Assembly: GCA_020635275.1 (NCBI GenBank)
Contig: JACKAA010000001.1
Location: 682,001 to 746,000 of the forward strand
Origin: Ignavibacteriales bacterium
GTDB taxonomy: Bacteria; Bacteroidota; Ignavibacteria; Ignavibacteriales; Melioribacteraceae
Length of the DNA: 64,000 nucleotides
Direction of reading: 5' to 3'
A model generated the notes under the pieces. It saw only the letters and a program-made list of their open reading frames with translations, was not told the DNA's origin and made no database searches. Each line of letters starts with the position of its first letter. The first letter of the stretch is position 1. Position numbers and translations under genes: made by a program. This document shows, one piece after another, positions 1-8,826 of this stretch.

Positions 1-401
1 GCCCAGCTAAAGGTTTTGGTCACATTATCTTCTTCGATATTAAAATCAAAATCATCAATTAATACAGCTCCAAATTCACGGCTATAATCAGCTAAATTAT
101 TAACATCTGCATCATAAATTATATCAATATAAAAATTTATTATTGGATCATTTGGACTATTAACATTATATGTAATTTCCAAATGGTTATCTGTAGATAA
201 TGTAAATAAGTAGTTTTCATTAAGAGGAACGTTTTCAGAAACTAACGGGATTCCATCAATTGAAAAAGATACTTTGGGTTCTGTAAAAACTTTTGGAGGT
301 TTTTTTGAAAGTTCAGAAACTTCATCTTGAACTTCAGTAATATTATCATTGCAGGAAAGGAATATTACGGAACTAAGTAAAAGTATGGTTAATTTTTTCA
401 T
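1..401 (-). CDS. Putative lipoprotein, N-terminal part only (gene runs off the left edge)
   Basis: An open frame of at least 133 codons begins at an ATG at 401 and continues past base 1. It opens with a short hydrophobic signal segment ending in a lipobox (ILSC-like, FLSC with Cys17), so the product should be a lipid-anchored envelope protein. A GAGG-type ribosome site precedes the start. The visible part after the anchor is polar and acidic, with many Asn and Asp residues and a beta-rich look. No domain is recognised. It is divergent from the lipoprotein gene starting at 747. Confidence 0.75.
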   Translation of the reverse strand, partial: MKKLTILLLSSVIFLSCNDNITEVQDEVSELSKKPPKVFTEPKVSFSIDGIPLVSENVPLNENYLFTLSTDNHLEITYNVNSPNDPIINFYIDIIYDADVNNLADYSREFGAVLIDDFDFNIEEDNVTKTFSW

Positions 402-746
402 GATACGCCTCTTTATATTTAATTAGCAAACTTGCTTATTTTTATAATAGAGTATAAGAACCGGTGTGTTTAAAAGATAGAATAGTCCAAAAATAACTGT
501 TTTTTAAAAAAAAATTATATAAAATTGAAAAAATCTAATTGATAATGATTTTTGGATTAAATATGTCAAATATATTGATTGTTTAAAAAATCCTAAAAAG
601 TCTGTTCACTTTTTCAAAATCATAACATTTTGGACTATAATAAATATTGACTTATTTGATTCTGATTAAATTATTTAAAGAAAATAGTTTAATAATTAAG
701 TGAGTGCAAAAGTCAATTTTTATAAAAGTATATTTTTGGTATAAAA
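402..746. other. AT-rich divergent intergenic region
   Basis: This 345-base gap separates two divergent lipoprotein genes and should hold both promoters. It is very AT-rich. A TTGACT hexamer near 649 is a possible -35-like element for the rightward gene, but no convincing paired -10 was fixed. No ORF with a plausible start, RNA gene or strong hairpin was seen. Confidence 0.4.
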
Positions 747-2066
747 ATGAAAACCATAAACCGCAAAGAATTCATAAAGTCAGTTTCTTTAATCAGTGCT
801 GGTGTAATTTTAGGTTGCGATAATAAAACAACTGTTGAGCCTGAACCGTCTGAATTAGAAGCAAGAATAACAGGTCCTGATTCCGTAAGACTTTCAAGAG
901 AAGATGGGACTTATAACTTGACGCTTGACGGTTCTGAGTCCATAGGAAATATAAGTGATTATGCTTGGGATAAAAGATTAGAAGGTCAAGAAGACTATGT
1001 TTCTGTTGGAACTGAACCTAAATTAAATGAAATAATAACAGAGACAGGAAACTTTGATTATAGACTAAAAGTGAAAGATAATGCGAAACAGATTTCAGAT
1101 GCAAATCATAAACTAAACGTTTTACCAGCACTATATGAAGACATAATCTGGTTTTATAAATTTTCAGGAGTGAAGCCTATTCTCTGTACAATGAATCCTA
1201 AAGATTATGGAGCTGTCTCAGAAGAATTTAAAGATGAAACAGGTTTGTTCGCAACTTCTACGCTCAGCAAAGAATTTAATGGAAAAAGATTGGCTCTTTG
1301 TAAAGCTAGAAGCAACGGAGAATATGGTCTTGATTTGTTACTTTACGATATTGTGAGCGGAGAAATGGAATCTTTACATAACACTCCAACCAACGGAAAC
1401 TCTTGGCAAGCAGTTTGGAGCCCTAAAGGAGAATATCTGGCTTTTATTGAAGATGGACGATATCCTTCGAAGAACAAGGATGAATTGACTTTGATAAGTT
1501 CAGTTGAAAAAGAACCTATTTATCTTGCAGGAGCTTCAACAAATGATGATTTCGTAGGTTTTTATCCTTCATGGAATCCGCAAGGAAACAAAATAATGTT
1601 TGGTATGACTACATACCATATTGAAGGAAAAAAAGAAAGACGGATAAGTATATACTCTGACTTATTCGGACAGCCAATTCGTGAAAGACTACATTCTGAA
1701 GAATATTTGCAAGATTACTTCGGAAACAAAAATTTCTTCATGTTTGAAGGAAATTCGGGCTTATCTTGGTCTCCTGATGGAACTTTGGTCGCAACAAGTA
1801 ATTTTGTTGCGGGAACATATAACGGTGTGAATTACAACGGAAATTATATTTTTATAGCAAATGCTGATGGTTCGGGAATACTGACGTTAATACCTAAGGA
1901 ACAAGCAGTAGCACCCACTTGGTCTCCAGACAGTCAGCATCTCATATTTAGAACATTTTTAGACAACAAATTGTGGTTGTGTGATAAAAATGGAGAGAAT
2001 TTGGTAGATTTGTCGTCATTTTCAGATTCAAAAGACAAATATGCTGAAGCAGCATGGGCAAAATAA
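747..2066 (+). CDS. Lipoprotein with PKD-like domain and TolB-type beta-propeller
   Basis: The 439-residue product begins with a signal peptide ending in an ILGC lipobox (Cys24). An NRKEF segment before the hydrophobic core is reminiscent of, but not identical to, a twin-arginine motif. Residues about 38-125 look like an Ig/PKD-like domain (DGSES and a closing hydrophobic strand). From about residue 175 the chain carries WD40/PD40-like blades, marked by WSPKG (about 223), WNPQG (about 276), WSPDG (about 341) and WSPDS (about 391). Such TolB-like propellers usually bind proteins or ligands at the cell surface or in the periplasm. No enzymatic residues are recognised. Function beyond an envelope-anchored propeller is unknown. 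Confidence 0.8.
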   Translation: MKTINRKEFIKSVSLISAGVILGCDNKTTVEPEPSELEARITGPDSVRLSREDGTYNLTLDGSESIGNISDYAWDKRLEGQEDYVSVGTEPKLNEIITETGNFDYRLKVKDNAKQISDANHKLNVLPALYEDIIWFYKFSGVKPILCTMNPKDYGAVSEEFKDETGLFATSTLSKEFNGKRLALCKARSNGEYGLDLLLYDIVSGEMESLHNTPTNGNSWQAVWSPKGEYLAFIEDGRYPSKNKDELTLISSVEKEPIYLAGASTNDDFVGFYPSWNPQGNKIMFGMTTYHIEGKKERRISIYSDLFGQPIRERLHSEEYLQDYFGNKNFFMFEGNSGLSWSPDGTLVATSNFVAGTYNGVNYNGNYIFIANADGSGILTLIPKEQAVAPTWSPDSQHLIFRTFLDNKLWLCDKNGENLVDLSSFSDSKDKYAEAAWAK

Positions 2067-2351
2067 GATCATTAAGTTTGTTTGGTTTCGCAATATAGAA
2101 CTCAAAAATAATTGCTTCCCCTAAAGTTCTGTGGTTTAATCAGTTAGCAGATTATTATACTGTATTAGATAATTACAGTTATAATAAGGTTTTTAGTTTC
2201 ATAATTGATGTAAATAACCAATTTGAAAATATCTTCTCTATTTGGTAAAACCGTTAAATATTATTTATCTTTGTATAAATTATTCTCTGAAAGGATATCT
2301 ACTCTTTTTTCTTCTATCATTTTTTATTATCAAATTAATTTTGGGAAAAAC

Positions 2352-3749
2352 ATGAATAACTATATAAAATTTATTATGTCTATTTCGGCTATATCTTTAT
2401 TGTTAATTGGATTTAGCAGCTACAGTTCAAGTGAGGGTGAAAAAACTTACCAGGAGTTTTGTGCTACTTGTCACGGTGATAAATTACAAGGAGGACTAAG
2501 TAAAAGTCTTGCAGACGGAGTTTGGCAATTCGGCTCGAGTGATACAGAAATAATTAATAATATTAAAACCGGAATTGCGCAAAATGGAATGCCGTCATTT
2601 AAAGACATTTTAAATGAATCTGAAATTAAAGATTTAGTTTCGTTCATTAGAGATGAAGAGAAGAAATATCACAAACCCCAATTTGAAGTTATTTCAACTA
2701 TTAATTCATTTGATTATAATGTAAATGTAGAATTGGTTACAGATCAAGTTACCGAACCTTGGGCAATTGATTTTATTTCTCCGGCAAAAGCTTTAGTAAC
2801 TGAGAAACCTGGTAATTTAAGAATTATTGAAAATGGAAAATTGGTAGAAGAAAAGGTGGAAGGACTTCCAAAAGTTCTTTATGAAGGACAAGGTGGTTTA
2901 CTTGACGTTGCAGTTGATCCCGAATATAATAAGAATGGCTGGATCTATCTTTCTTTCAGTCATGAAATTGACGGCAAGGGAATGACAAAGTTAATTCGTG
3001 GAAAGCTGAATGGCAATAAATGGATAAATGAAGAAACACTTTGGGCAGCAGATGAAAAATTCTATATAGATACCCGCCATCATTTTGGAAGCAGAATTGT
3101 TTTTGATAACAAAGGTTATTTATACTTTTCCATTGGTGATAGAGGCAAGAGAGAAAATGCTCAAGATTTAACTTTGCCAAATGGTAAAATTCACAGAATA
3201 TTTAAAGATGGAAGAATTCCTGAAGACAATCCATTTTTTACAAGTGATGAAAATTTTTACAAAACTATTTATGCATACGGAAACAGAAACCCGCAAGGTT
3301 TAGCATTTAATCCGGAAACCGGTGAACTTTGGGAAAGTGAACATGGACAAAAAGGCGGAGATGAACTGAATATTATTAAATCGGGAAATAATTATGGCTG
3401 GGATAAAATTACTTACGGCAGAAATTATGACGGCACTGTAAGCACAGAAAAAGTTAAAATGCCCGGAATGGAAATACCAATTTTATTTTGGCGACCTTCA
3501 ATTGCCGTGTGCGGAATTGATTTTTATAAAGGTGATTTATTTCCAAATTGGAAAAACCATTTAATTGTTGGCGCATTAAAGTTTGAGGAAGTAAGATTGC
3601 TTGATATTGAAGATAACCGTGTAATTCATCAGGAGACAATTATAGAAAAATCCGGTAGAGTAAGAGATGTTTGTTCAGCTCCGGATGGTTCAATTTATAT
3701 TGTTACAAATCAACCGGATAAAATTTTAAGATTGACTCCACAAAAATAA
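2352..3749 (+). CDS. Cytochrome c / PQQ-type soluble sugar dehydrogenase fusion, secreted
   Basis: The frame is open from a TTG at 2223. I place the start at the ATG at 2352 because a clean signal peptide follows it (465 residues). A class I cytochrome c domain comes first, with CATCHG at residues 37-42 and a likely distal Met at residue 80 (GMPSF). A glucose/sorbosone dehydrogenase propeller (YliI/Asd type) fills about 113-465, with HHFGSR near 242, the GDRG turn, and HGQKGGDELN near 330-340. Family members oxidise aldoses with PQQ in the periplasm, and the fused heme domain would accept the electrons. It lies 12 bases upstream of a TonB receptor, so the two are probably cotranscribed. The actual sugar substrate cannot be told. 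Confidence 0.88.
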   Translation: MNNYIKFIMSISAISLLLIGFSSYSSSEGEKTYQEFCATCHGDKLQGGLSKSLADGVWQFGSSDTEIINNIKTGIAQNGMPSFKDILNESEIKDLVSFIRDEEKKYHKPQFEVISTINSFDYNVNVELVTDQVTEPWAIDFISPAKALVTEKPGNLRIIENGKLVEEKVEGLPKVLYEGQGGLLDVAVDPEYNKNGWIYLSFSHEIDGKGMTKLIRGKLNGNKWINEETLWAADEKFYIDTRHHFGSRIVFDNKGYLYFSIGDRGKRENAQDLTLPNGKIHRIFKDGRIPEDNPFFTSDENFYKTIYAYGNRNPQGLAFNPETGELWESEHGQKGGDELNIIKSGNNYGWDKITYGRNYDGTVSTEKVKMPGMEIPILFWRPSIAVCGIDFYKGDLFPNWKNHLIVGALKFEEVRLLDIEDNRVIHQETIIEKSGRVRDVCSAPDGSIYIVTNQPDKILRLTPQK

Positions 3750-3761
3750 TTTAAATACTTA

Positions 3762-5894
3762 ATGAACAATTTTTCACGAATGCTGTTGGTACTTTTTGCC
3801 AGCAGCATTTTTTTGTCTGCCCAAAATTATCAGGATAGTGTTAATACATTTTTAACCGATACAATCTTTGTAACTTCTTCAAGATATAATTTCTTAAAAA
3901 ATGAAAGTCCTTTGTCAATTTCAATAATTGATCAAAATGAAATATTAAAAAATGTTAATCCCGTTTCATTAAAAAGCATTCTATTTAATCAACCTGGAAT
4001 AATTGTTAACAACAGATTTAATTTAGCACAAGATGAACGAATTACAATAAGAGGTATTGGCGCCCGTTCACCTTTTGGTGTTAGAGGAATAAGAATTATT
4101 CTTGATGGAATTCCGTTGACGATAACAGATGGGCAATCGCAATTAAACAATCTTGATATACAAAACATCGAATCAATTGAAATATTAAAGGGTCCAAGTT
4201 CAGTTTTGTACGGTAATTCATTAGGCGGAGTAATTTTTATAAAAAGTAATTTATATGATCAAAATTCATTTTTAATAAAACCGGAATTTACGCTGGGAAG
4301 TTTCGGTCTAAACAAATATAATCTTTCTGCTCAAGCAAAAGTAAATAATATTAATTTTTTCATTAATGGATTTTATTCAAAACTAAATGGATTTAGAGAA
4401 CACTCTAAAAGTGAATATTATGGATATAACTTTTCATCTTTGGCAACAATCACAAAAAACTTTTCTATTACATTACAAAGCAATTTTTTTGATGCTCCTT
4501 TTTTACTGAATCCAAGTTCATTAAATAAAACTGAAGCAATAAATAATCCAACATCTGTAAGAAGCTCAGTTAAGTTATTTGGCTTGGCAAAAAAAGTAAA
4601 CCAATTTCAAAATGGAATTACTCTATCTTACAACTTTAGTAATAGTACAATAATTAATTCTTCTGTTTATCATGTAAGCCGATCTTTATTAAATTCAGTG
4701 CCAGGCAGAATAATTGATTTGGATAGATTATTTGCTGGTGTTCGTGCTGAGATTGAAAATAGATTATCAATTTTAAATAAAACTATAAAGCTTAAATTTG
4801 GCATTGATTATGAAAATCAATCAGATGACAGAACAGAATTTTTAAGTGAAGGAATGAAAAATTCAAATATCATTATTCCTAAAAATATTTTTAAAGATAT
4901 TATATATGGTGAAAAAATTATTCGACAAGATGAAAATGTTGAAAACTTTGGATTGTTCTCTCATTTAAGTTTTAGTCCAATTGATAAAGTAAATTTATTT
5001 TTAGGCATTAGATATGATGACTACAATTTTTCCGTTAAAAGTAAAATGGCTGATTTTATTGATGAAATAAGAATAAACAATTTGAGCAGTATGGCCGGAT
5101 TAAATTATTTTATATCAGAAAGATTATCACTATTCGGCAATTATTCAAATGGATTTCAAACGCCAACAACAAATGAGTTCAGCAACAATCCATTTGGCGA
5201 AGGATTTAATACTTCACTAAAACCCGAACAAATTAATAATTTCGAATTTGGTTTCCGGTATTCAACTATTAATAATTTTAAAAGTGAAATAACTTTTTAC
5301 AAAATGAACATTTCAAATATGTTAATTTCTTATCAATCAGAAAATGAAGAATCTTTTTATCGTAATGCGGGCAAAGCAAATAATTTTGGAATTGAATCAA
5401 GATTAGATTTGCCTGTTAATAAAAATTTACATTTTACGGTTTCATACAATTTTATGAACTTAAAATTTGATGATTATGTTTTAACAGAAATTGTTGATGG
5501 AAGTTTGAAATATTTTCAGTTGAAAGGAAAATATTTACCAGGAATACCAAAGCATACAATTAATTCTTCTACTGATTTTCAGTTAATTGATAATCTAAAT
5601 TTTCAATTAAACTTAAATTGGACAGATAAATATTTTGCAAATGATTTTAATGGACCTATTGAATCAAATAGTGAATCTATTGCCAATTACATCAATGATT
5701 CATATTTTATAACTGATTTGATGATCAATTATAAAAATAATTTTGGTTCAATTTTAACAAAATTCAAATTACAGATAAATAACATTTTTGATGTTAGATA
5801 TAATGATTCAATTATTCCAAATGCTTTTGGTAATAATTTCTTTGAACCTGCAGCCGGCAGAACAATTTACCTTAATCTTTCCTTAAAATTGTAA
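3762..5894 (+). CDS. TonB-dependent outer-membrane receptor
   Basis: A 710-residue protein with a signal peptide ending near SAQ. The plug domain lies at about 40-150 (IRGIG, FGVRG, ILDGIP, ILKGPSSVLYGNS), and a long beta-barrel runs to the C-terminus. There is no N-terminal carboxypeptidase-regulatory-like domain, unlike the second receptor at 24752. Family members import siderophores, vitamins, metals or glycans using TonB energy. Close spacing to the cytochrome c/sugar dehydrogenase gene suggests one transcript. That could mean uptake of the dehydrogenase substrate, of PQQ or of a metal, but none of these is shown by the sequence. Confidence 0.9.
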   Translation: MNNFSRMLLVLFASSIFLSAQNYQDSVNTFLTDTIFVTSSRYNFLKNESPLSISIIDQNEILKNVNPVSLKSILFNQPGIIVNNRFNLAQDERITIRGIGARSPFGVRGIRIILDGIPLTITDGQSQLNNLDIQNIESIEILKGPSSVLYGNSLGGVIFIKSNLYDQNSFLIKPEFTLGSFGLNKYNLSAQAKVNNINFFINGFYSKLNGFREHSKSEYYGYNFSSLATITKNFSITLQSNFFDAPFLLNPSSLNKTEAINNPTSVRSSVKLFGLAKKVNQFQNGITLSYNFSNSTIINSSVYHVSRSLLNSVPGRIIDLDRLFAGVRAEIENRLSILNKTIKLKFGIDYENQSDDRTEFLSEGMKNSNIIIPKNIFKDIIYGEKIIRQDENVENFGLFSHLSFSPIDKVNLFLGIRYDDYNFSVKSKMADFIDEIRINNLSSMAGLNYFISERLSLFGNYSNGFQTPTTNEFSNNPFGEGFNTSLKPEQINNFEFGFRYSTINNFKSEITFYKMNISNMLISYQSENEESFYRNAGKANNFGIESRLDLPVNKNLHFTVSYNFMNLKFDDYVLTEIVDGSLKYFQLKGKYLPGIPKHTINSSTDFQLIDNLNFQLNLNWTDKYFANDFNGPIESNSESIANYINDSYFITDLMINYKNNFGSILTKFKLQINNIFDVRYNDSIIPNAFGNNFFEPAAGRTIYLNLSLKL

Positions 5895-6017
5895 CAAAAA
5901 TTTTAGGTCATTTTATAAAACTTTATAAATCCTTTATGAACATTTACTCTTTTGTTATTCTTTGGTGATAATTTAAAAGTAGTTTGGGACCATCCAAATA
6001 ACAGAAAGGAGTTTTAA

Positions 6018-6971
6018 ATGTTTGTTAAAAAAATTTTTTCAGCAATATTTTTAATTGCAATTTCTCTAGCTATCATTAGCTGTAGTGAAGATTCGCCAAC
6101 AGAAAATGAAGGATTAAATCCCAAAGATCCAAATACAGCTTCTAAAGTTTCCATTGATCGTTTTAGCAGTGAAGCCGGGAATTTATTTGTAAGGACACCT
6201 TCTAATGGTCTGCCAGAATCTAACGCCCCAATAAATTTTGATATTGCACCATTTATTACAAAAGGATTAGGTCCAAATGGTGAAAAGGTACAATATTATA
6301 ATTTTGATGTTCAGCCAATTGTCTCTGCCCCAATATATGTTTTATTCAAGGATGGAGAAGATTCGCCGGTAGACGATCAGCTAAATATTATAGATGTAGT
6401 TCCCGGAGATCAAGGTTACAATGATTTTTGGAATGTTAATAAGGTAATCGTGCCATCAGATTATACAGCAAATACAATTACAAATGTTAATGATTTATTT
6501 GATTCAGGTTACTCAATTGAGAAAACAAACATTATTGTAAACTGTCCTGTTGTACCGGAAGGCTCGACTGCAAAATTGAGATACAAATCTTCTGAATCAA
6601 AGGAATTAACAAGAGGCTGGTATAATGATCAGGTTGTATTCTATTTTAACTTTAGTGAAAAAGAATTAATGACTACCTCACAAGGCAGCACAAATGTACC
6701 TTTGGCTGAAATATTAGTTTCATTTAATATTAATCCTGATCAACAAGGCGGCGGTCCGGCTTCTGGTTTTGTTACAGAAAATAATTCTGATCAAACTCAT
6801 AATGTTGTTGATACTTTACCTGAGGATAATTCTTATTCACCTTTATGGGATGTTGATATTTACGACAATAATAATTTTGAAGAAGTAATGGATTGGCAAT
6901 CCGCTTCAATGTCAAACATATTAGCAACAGGTGCTGCTATTGTTAATTGCCCTATTGTTTCTGTTGAATAA
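6018..6971 (+). CDS. Lipoprotein of unknown function with an internal duplication
   Basis: A 317-residue product with a clear SPII signal (IISC, Cys22), preceded by an AAAGGAG site. No named domain is recognised. Two related modules are visible. One ends with NIIVNCPVVPEG (about 172-183), and the other ends at the C-terminus with AIVNCPIVSVE. Each is preceded by an acidic stretch with a D-x-LWDV or DFWNV element (VVPGDQGYNDFWNV and TLPEDNSYSPLWDV). The protein is rich in Asn, Asp and aromatic residues and probably all-beta. It is followed by a good terminator, so it is probably the last gene of its transcript. Confidence 0.75.
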   Translation: MFVKKIFSAIFLIAISLAIISCSEDSPTENEGLNPKDPNTASKVSIDRFSSEAGNLFVRTPSNGLPESNAPINFDIAPFITKGLGPNGEKVQYYNFDVQPIVSAPIYVLFKDGEDSPVDDQLNIIDVVPGDQGYNDFWNVNKVIVPSDYTANTITNVNDLFDSGYSIEKTNIIVNCPVVPEGSTAKLRYKSSESKELTRGWYNDQVVFYFNFSEKELMTTSQGSTNVPLAEILVSFNINPDQQGGGPASGFVTENNSDQTHNVVDTLPEDNSYSPLWDVDIYDNNNFEEVMDWQSASMSNILATGAAIVNCPIVSVE

Positions 6972-6983
6972 TCACACAAAGCT

Positions 6984-7013
6984 AGCCTGGATATAAAGTC
7001 CGGGCTTTTTTTT
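6984..7013 (+). terminator. Rho-independent terminator after the 6018-6971 gene
   Basis: AGCCTGGA (6984-6991) pairs with TCCGGGCT (6999-7006), with one G-T wobble and a 7-base loop, and is followed by an unbroken T tract. It lies between convergent genes and slightly overlaps the stop codon of the minus-strand GH5 gene. Confidence 0.85.
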
Positions 7014-8631
7014 ATTCTCCAATTGAAATTTTGTCAAAGTACAATGAAACTTCATTTAAGTTTTGATGTTCTGCAATAATTTGAAGTCTGTCAACTTTAC
7101 TCCAATCAAATTTGCCTTCTGGATTATACCATTTATTATCATACCAAATTCCGTATTCTGTAAAATCTTTAAGAGGAACTTCTAAAAAATGCCAGTTATT
7201 ATCAAAAGTAAAATTGTTTGCATCTACTGTATATCTTACTCTATTTGGATGATTATTTTCTGAATTATTTTTTGAATCAACAAAACAAATATCAAACTTT
7301 ATATTTTTATTTCCCTTTACAAATAGCTTCAACTTTACATCAGAATCATCAGCAAAACTTTTCAAATTAATATTCTGAATAAAATCAAAACCAATATAAT
7401 TGTATCGATCAGCATTTTTCCAGGAAATACTAAAGTCTCCATCTGCAGGATTTTCTCCATCAAAATAACTTACACTATTTTCTTCGTTCCATGTATATTC
7501 AACTATTTCTTTTTCAATAAAATCATTGTAGATAGGGATATTAAAATTTTCTCCATCAATTAATTTTTGTGATTTAATATTGGAATTAAAACCTAAAGAT
7601 TCTATCAATTCTATGTTTATATTATTCTCCGTCCTAATACCAAAATCACCATCATAATCCCAAACAGTCCATGAAATATTATTTTCATTAAAATAATCAG
7701 CAACAAATTTATGCCATACAATTCTATCTTTATTACTTACATTTGATTTTAAAACTCCAAATTCACCACAAAATAATTTTACATTTCTCTTATCTTTAAA
7801 ATTTACTGCCATGTCTATTAATTTCATTAAATATTTCTCAGTTCCCTCATTATCATATTTATTATATAAACTTTCAATCCATGTTTGTTTTAACTCATTT
7901 GGAATTTGCGGCATATTATTTTTATCATATGGGAAAGGTATGTTCTTTAATTTTTTAACTGGAGGATCAATCCACTCTGAACCTTGGTGAGTAAAAATAA
8001 ACGGATCATAAAAATGAAAAGTATAAATTAAATTTGAATCGGAATAGTAAGGCAGATCATTAAGATTTTTATAATTATTCCAATCTGCAGCTCCCACAAT
8101 AATTGTATGTATATCATCAACTTTTCTAATCTCATCAATAACTTCTTGCTGTATAGAATTCCAAATGCTGTCTTTTATTCCATGCGGCTCATTTAAAATT
8201 TCATAATAAATTAATTTCGATTTGTCTTTATAATGCTCAGCAATTTGTTTCCAAATTGGTTTTAGAATTTCTATAACACTTGGTTCAGTATTTATTCTAG
8301 TGTTAAATGAGTGATTATCAATTATTAAATTAAGTTCTATTTCTTCAGCCCAATTTACAACCATATCCAAAAAATAAAATAGTAAGGGATCTATATTTTT
8401 TGCTGAATCAATAAATGAATGAAAGTTTATTGGCAATCTTATAATATCACATCCTAATTCCTTAAGATATTTGAAGTCATTTTTATCATACTTTGAAAAC
8501 TGAATTTTTCTAACATCTTCAGTTTGAAACCAACTTGTTAAATTAACACCTCTATTAAAAGATGTTGTTTGCGAGAAGTTTATCTCGCATATAAAAATTA
8601 AATAGAAAATAATTACATAAGAGTATTTCAT
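7012..8631 (-). CDS. Secreted glycoside hydrolase family 5 (cellulase-like) with C-terminal beta domain
   Basis: A 539-residue protein with a signal peptide (about 1-20). The GH5 barrel shows RLPINF (about 65-70), DNH (105-107), the acid/base motif LNEP (Glu148), HFYDP (about 206-210), the nucleophile motif CGEFG (Glu290) and WTVWD near 321. These are the expected retaining-glycosidase residues. Residues about 375-539 form a second beta-rich module with Trp and Asp residues, which may bind carbohydrate. The enzyme would cleave beta-1,4 or beta-1,3 glucans or mannans outside the cytoplasm. Substrate is not decidable from the sequence. It is convergent with the lipoprotein gene at 6018. Confidence 0.87.
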   Translation of the reverse strand: MKYSYVIIFYLIFICEINFSQTTSFNRGVNLTSWFQTEDVRKIQFSKYDKNDFKYLKELGCDIIRLPINFHSFIDSAKNIDPLLFYFLDMVVNWAEEIELNLIIDNHSFNTRINTEPSVIEILKPIWKQIAEHYKDKSKLIYYEILNEPHGIKDSIWNSIQQEVIDEIRKVDDIHTIIVGAADWNNYKNLNDLPYYSDSNLIYTFHFYDPFIFTHQGSEWIDPPVKKLKNIPFPYDKNNMPQIPNELKQTWIESLYNKYDNEGTEKYLMKLIDMAVNFKDKRNVKLFCGEFGVLKSNVSNKDRIVWHKFVADYFNENNISWTVWDYDGDFGIRTENNINIELIESLGFNSNIKSQKLIDGENFNIPIYNDFIEKEIVEYTWNEENSVSYFDGENPADGDFSISWKNADRYNYIGFDFIQNINLKSFADDSDVKLKLFVKGNKNIKFDICFVDSKNNSENNHPNRVRYTVDANNFTFDNNWHFLEVPLKDFTEYGIWYDNKWYNPEGKFDWSKVDRLQIIAEHQNLNEVSLYFDKISIGE

Positions 8632-8826
8632 AAAACTGCTTTTCGTATCATATCTATACTTTGTTAATAATTTAATAATTCCCCATTGAATAAATCTAAT
8701 ATTTAAAATTGTAGAAAAGGTTATAAATTGAATCTTTCATGAATGAACCTTATATTGAATTATAAATCATCTAATCTTACATCTGTTCTGCTAAAATATA
8801 AAAACTCTTTAACCGAGGAGGCTATA

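Noticed and set aside
2223..2351. N-terminal extension of the cytochrome c/sugar dehydrogenase from a TTG codon
   Set aside because: The extra 43 residues precede a normal signal peptide at the ATG at 2352, and no ribosome site supports the TTG.
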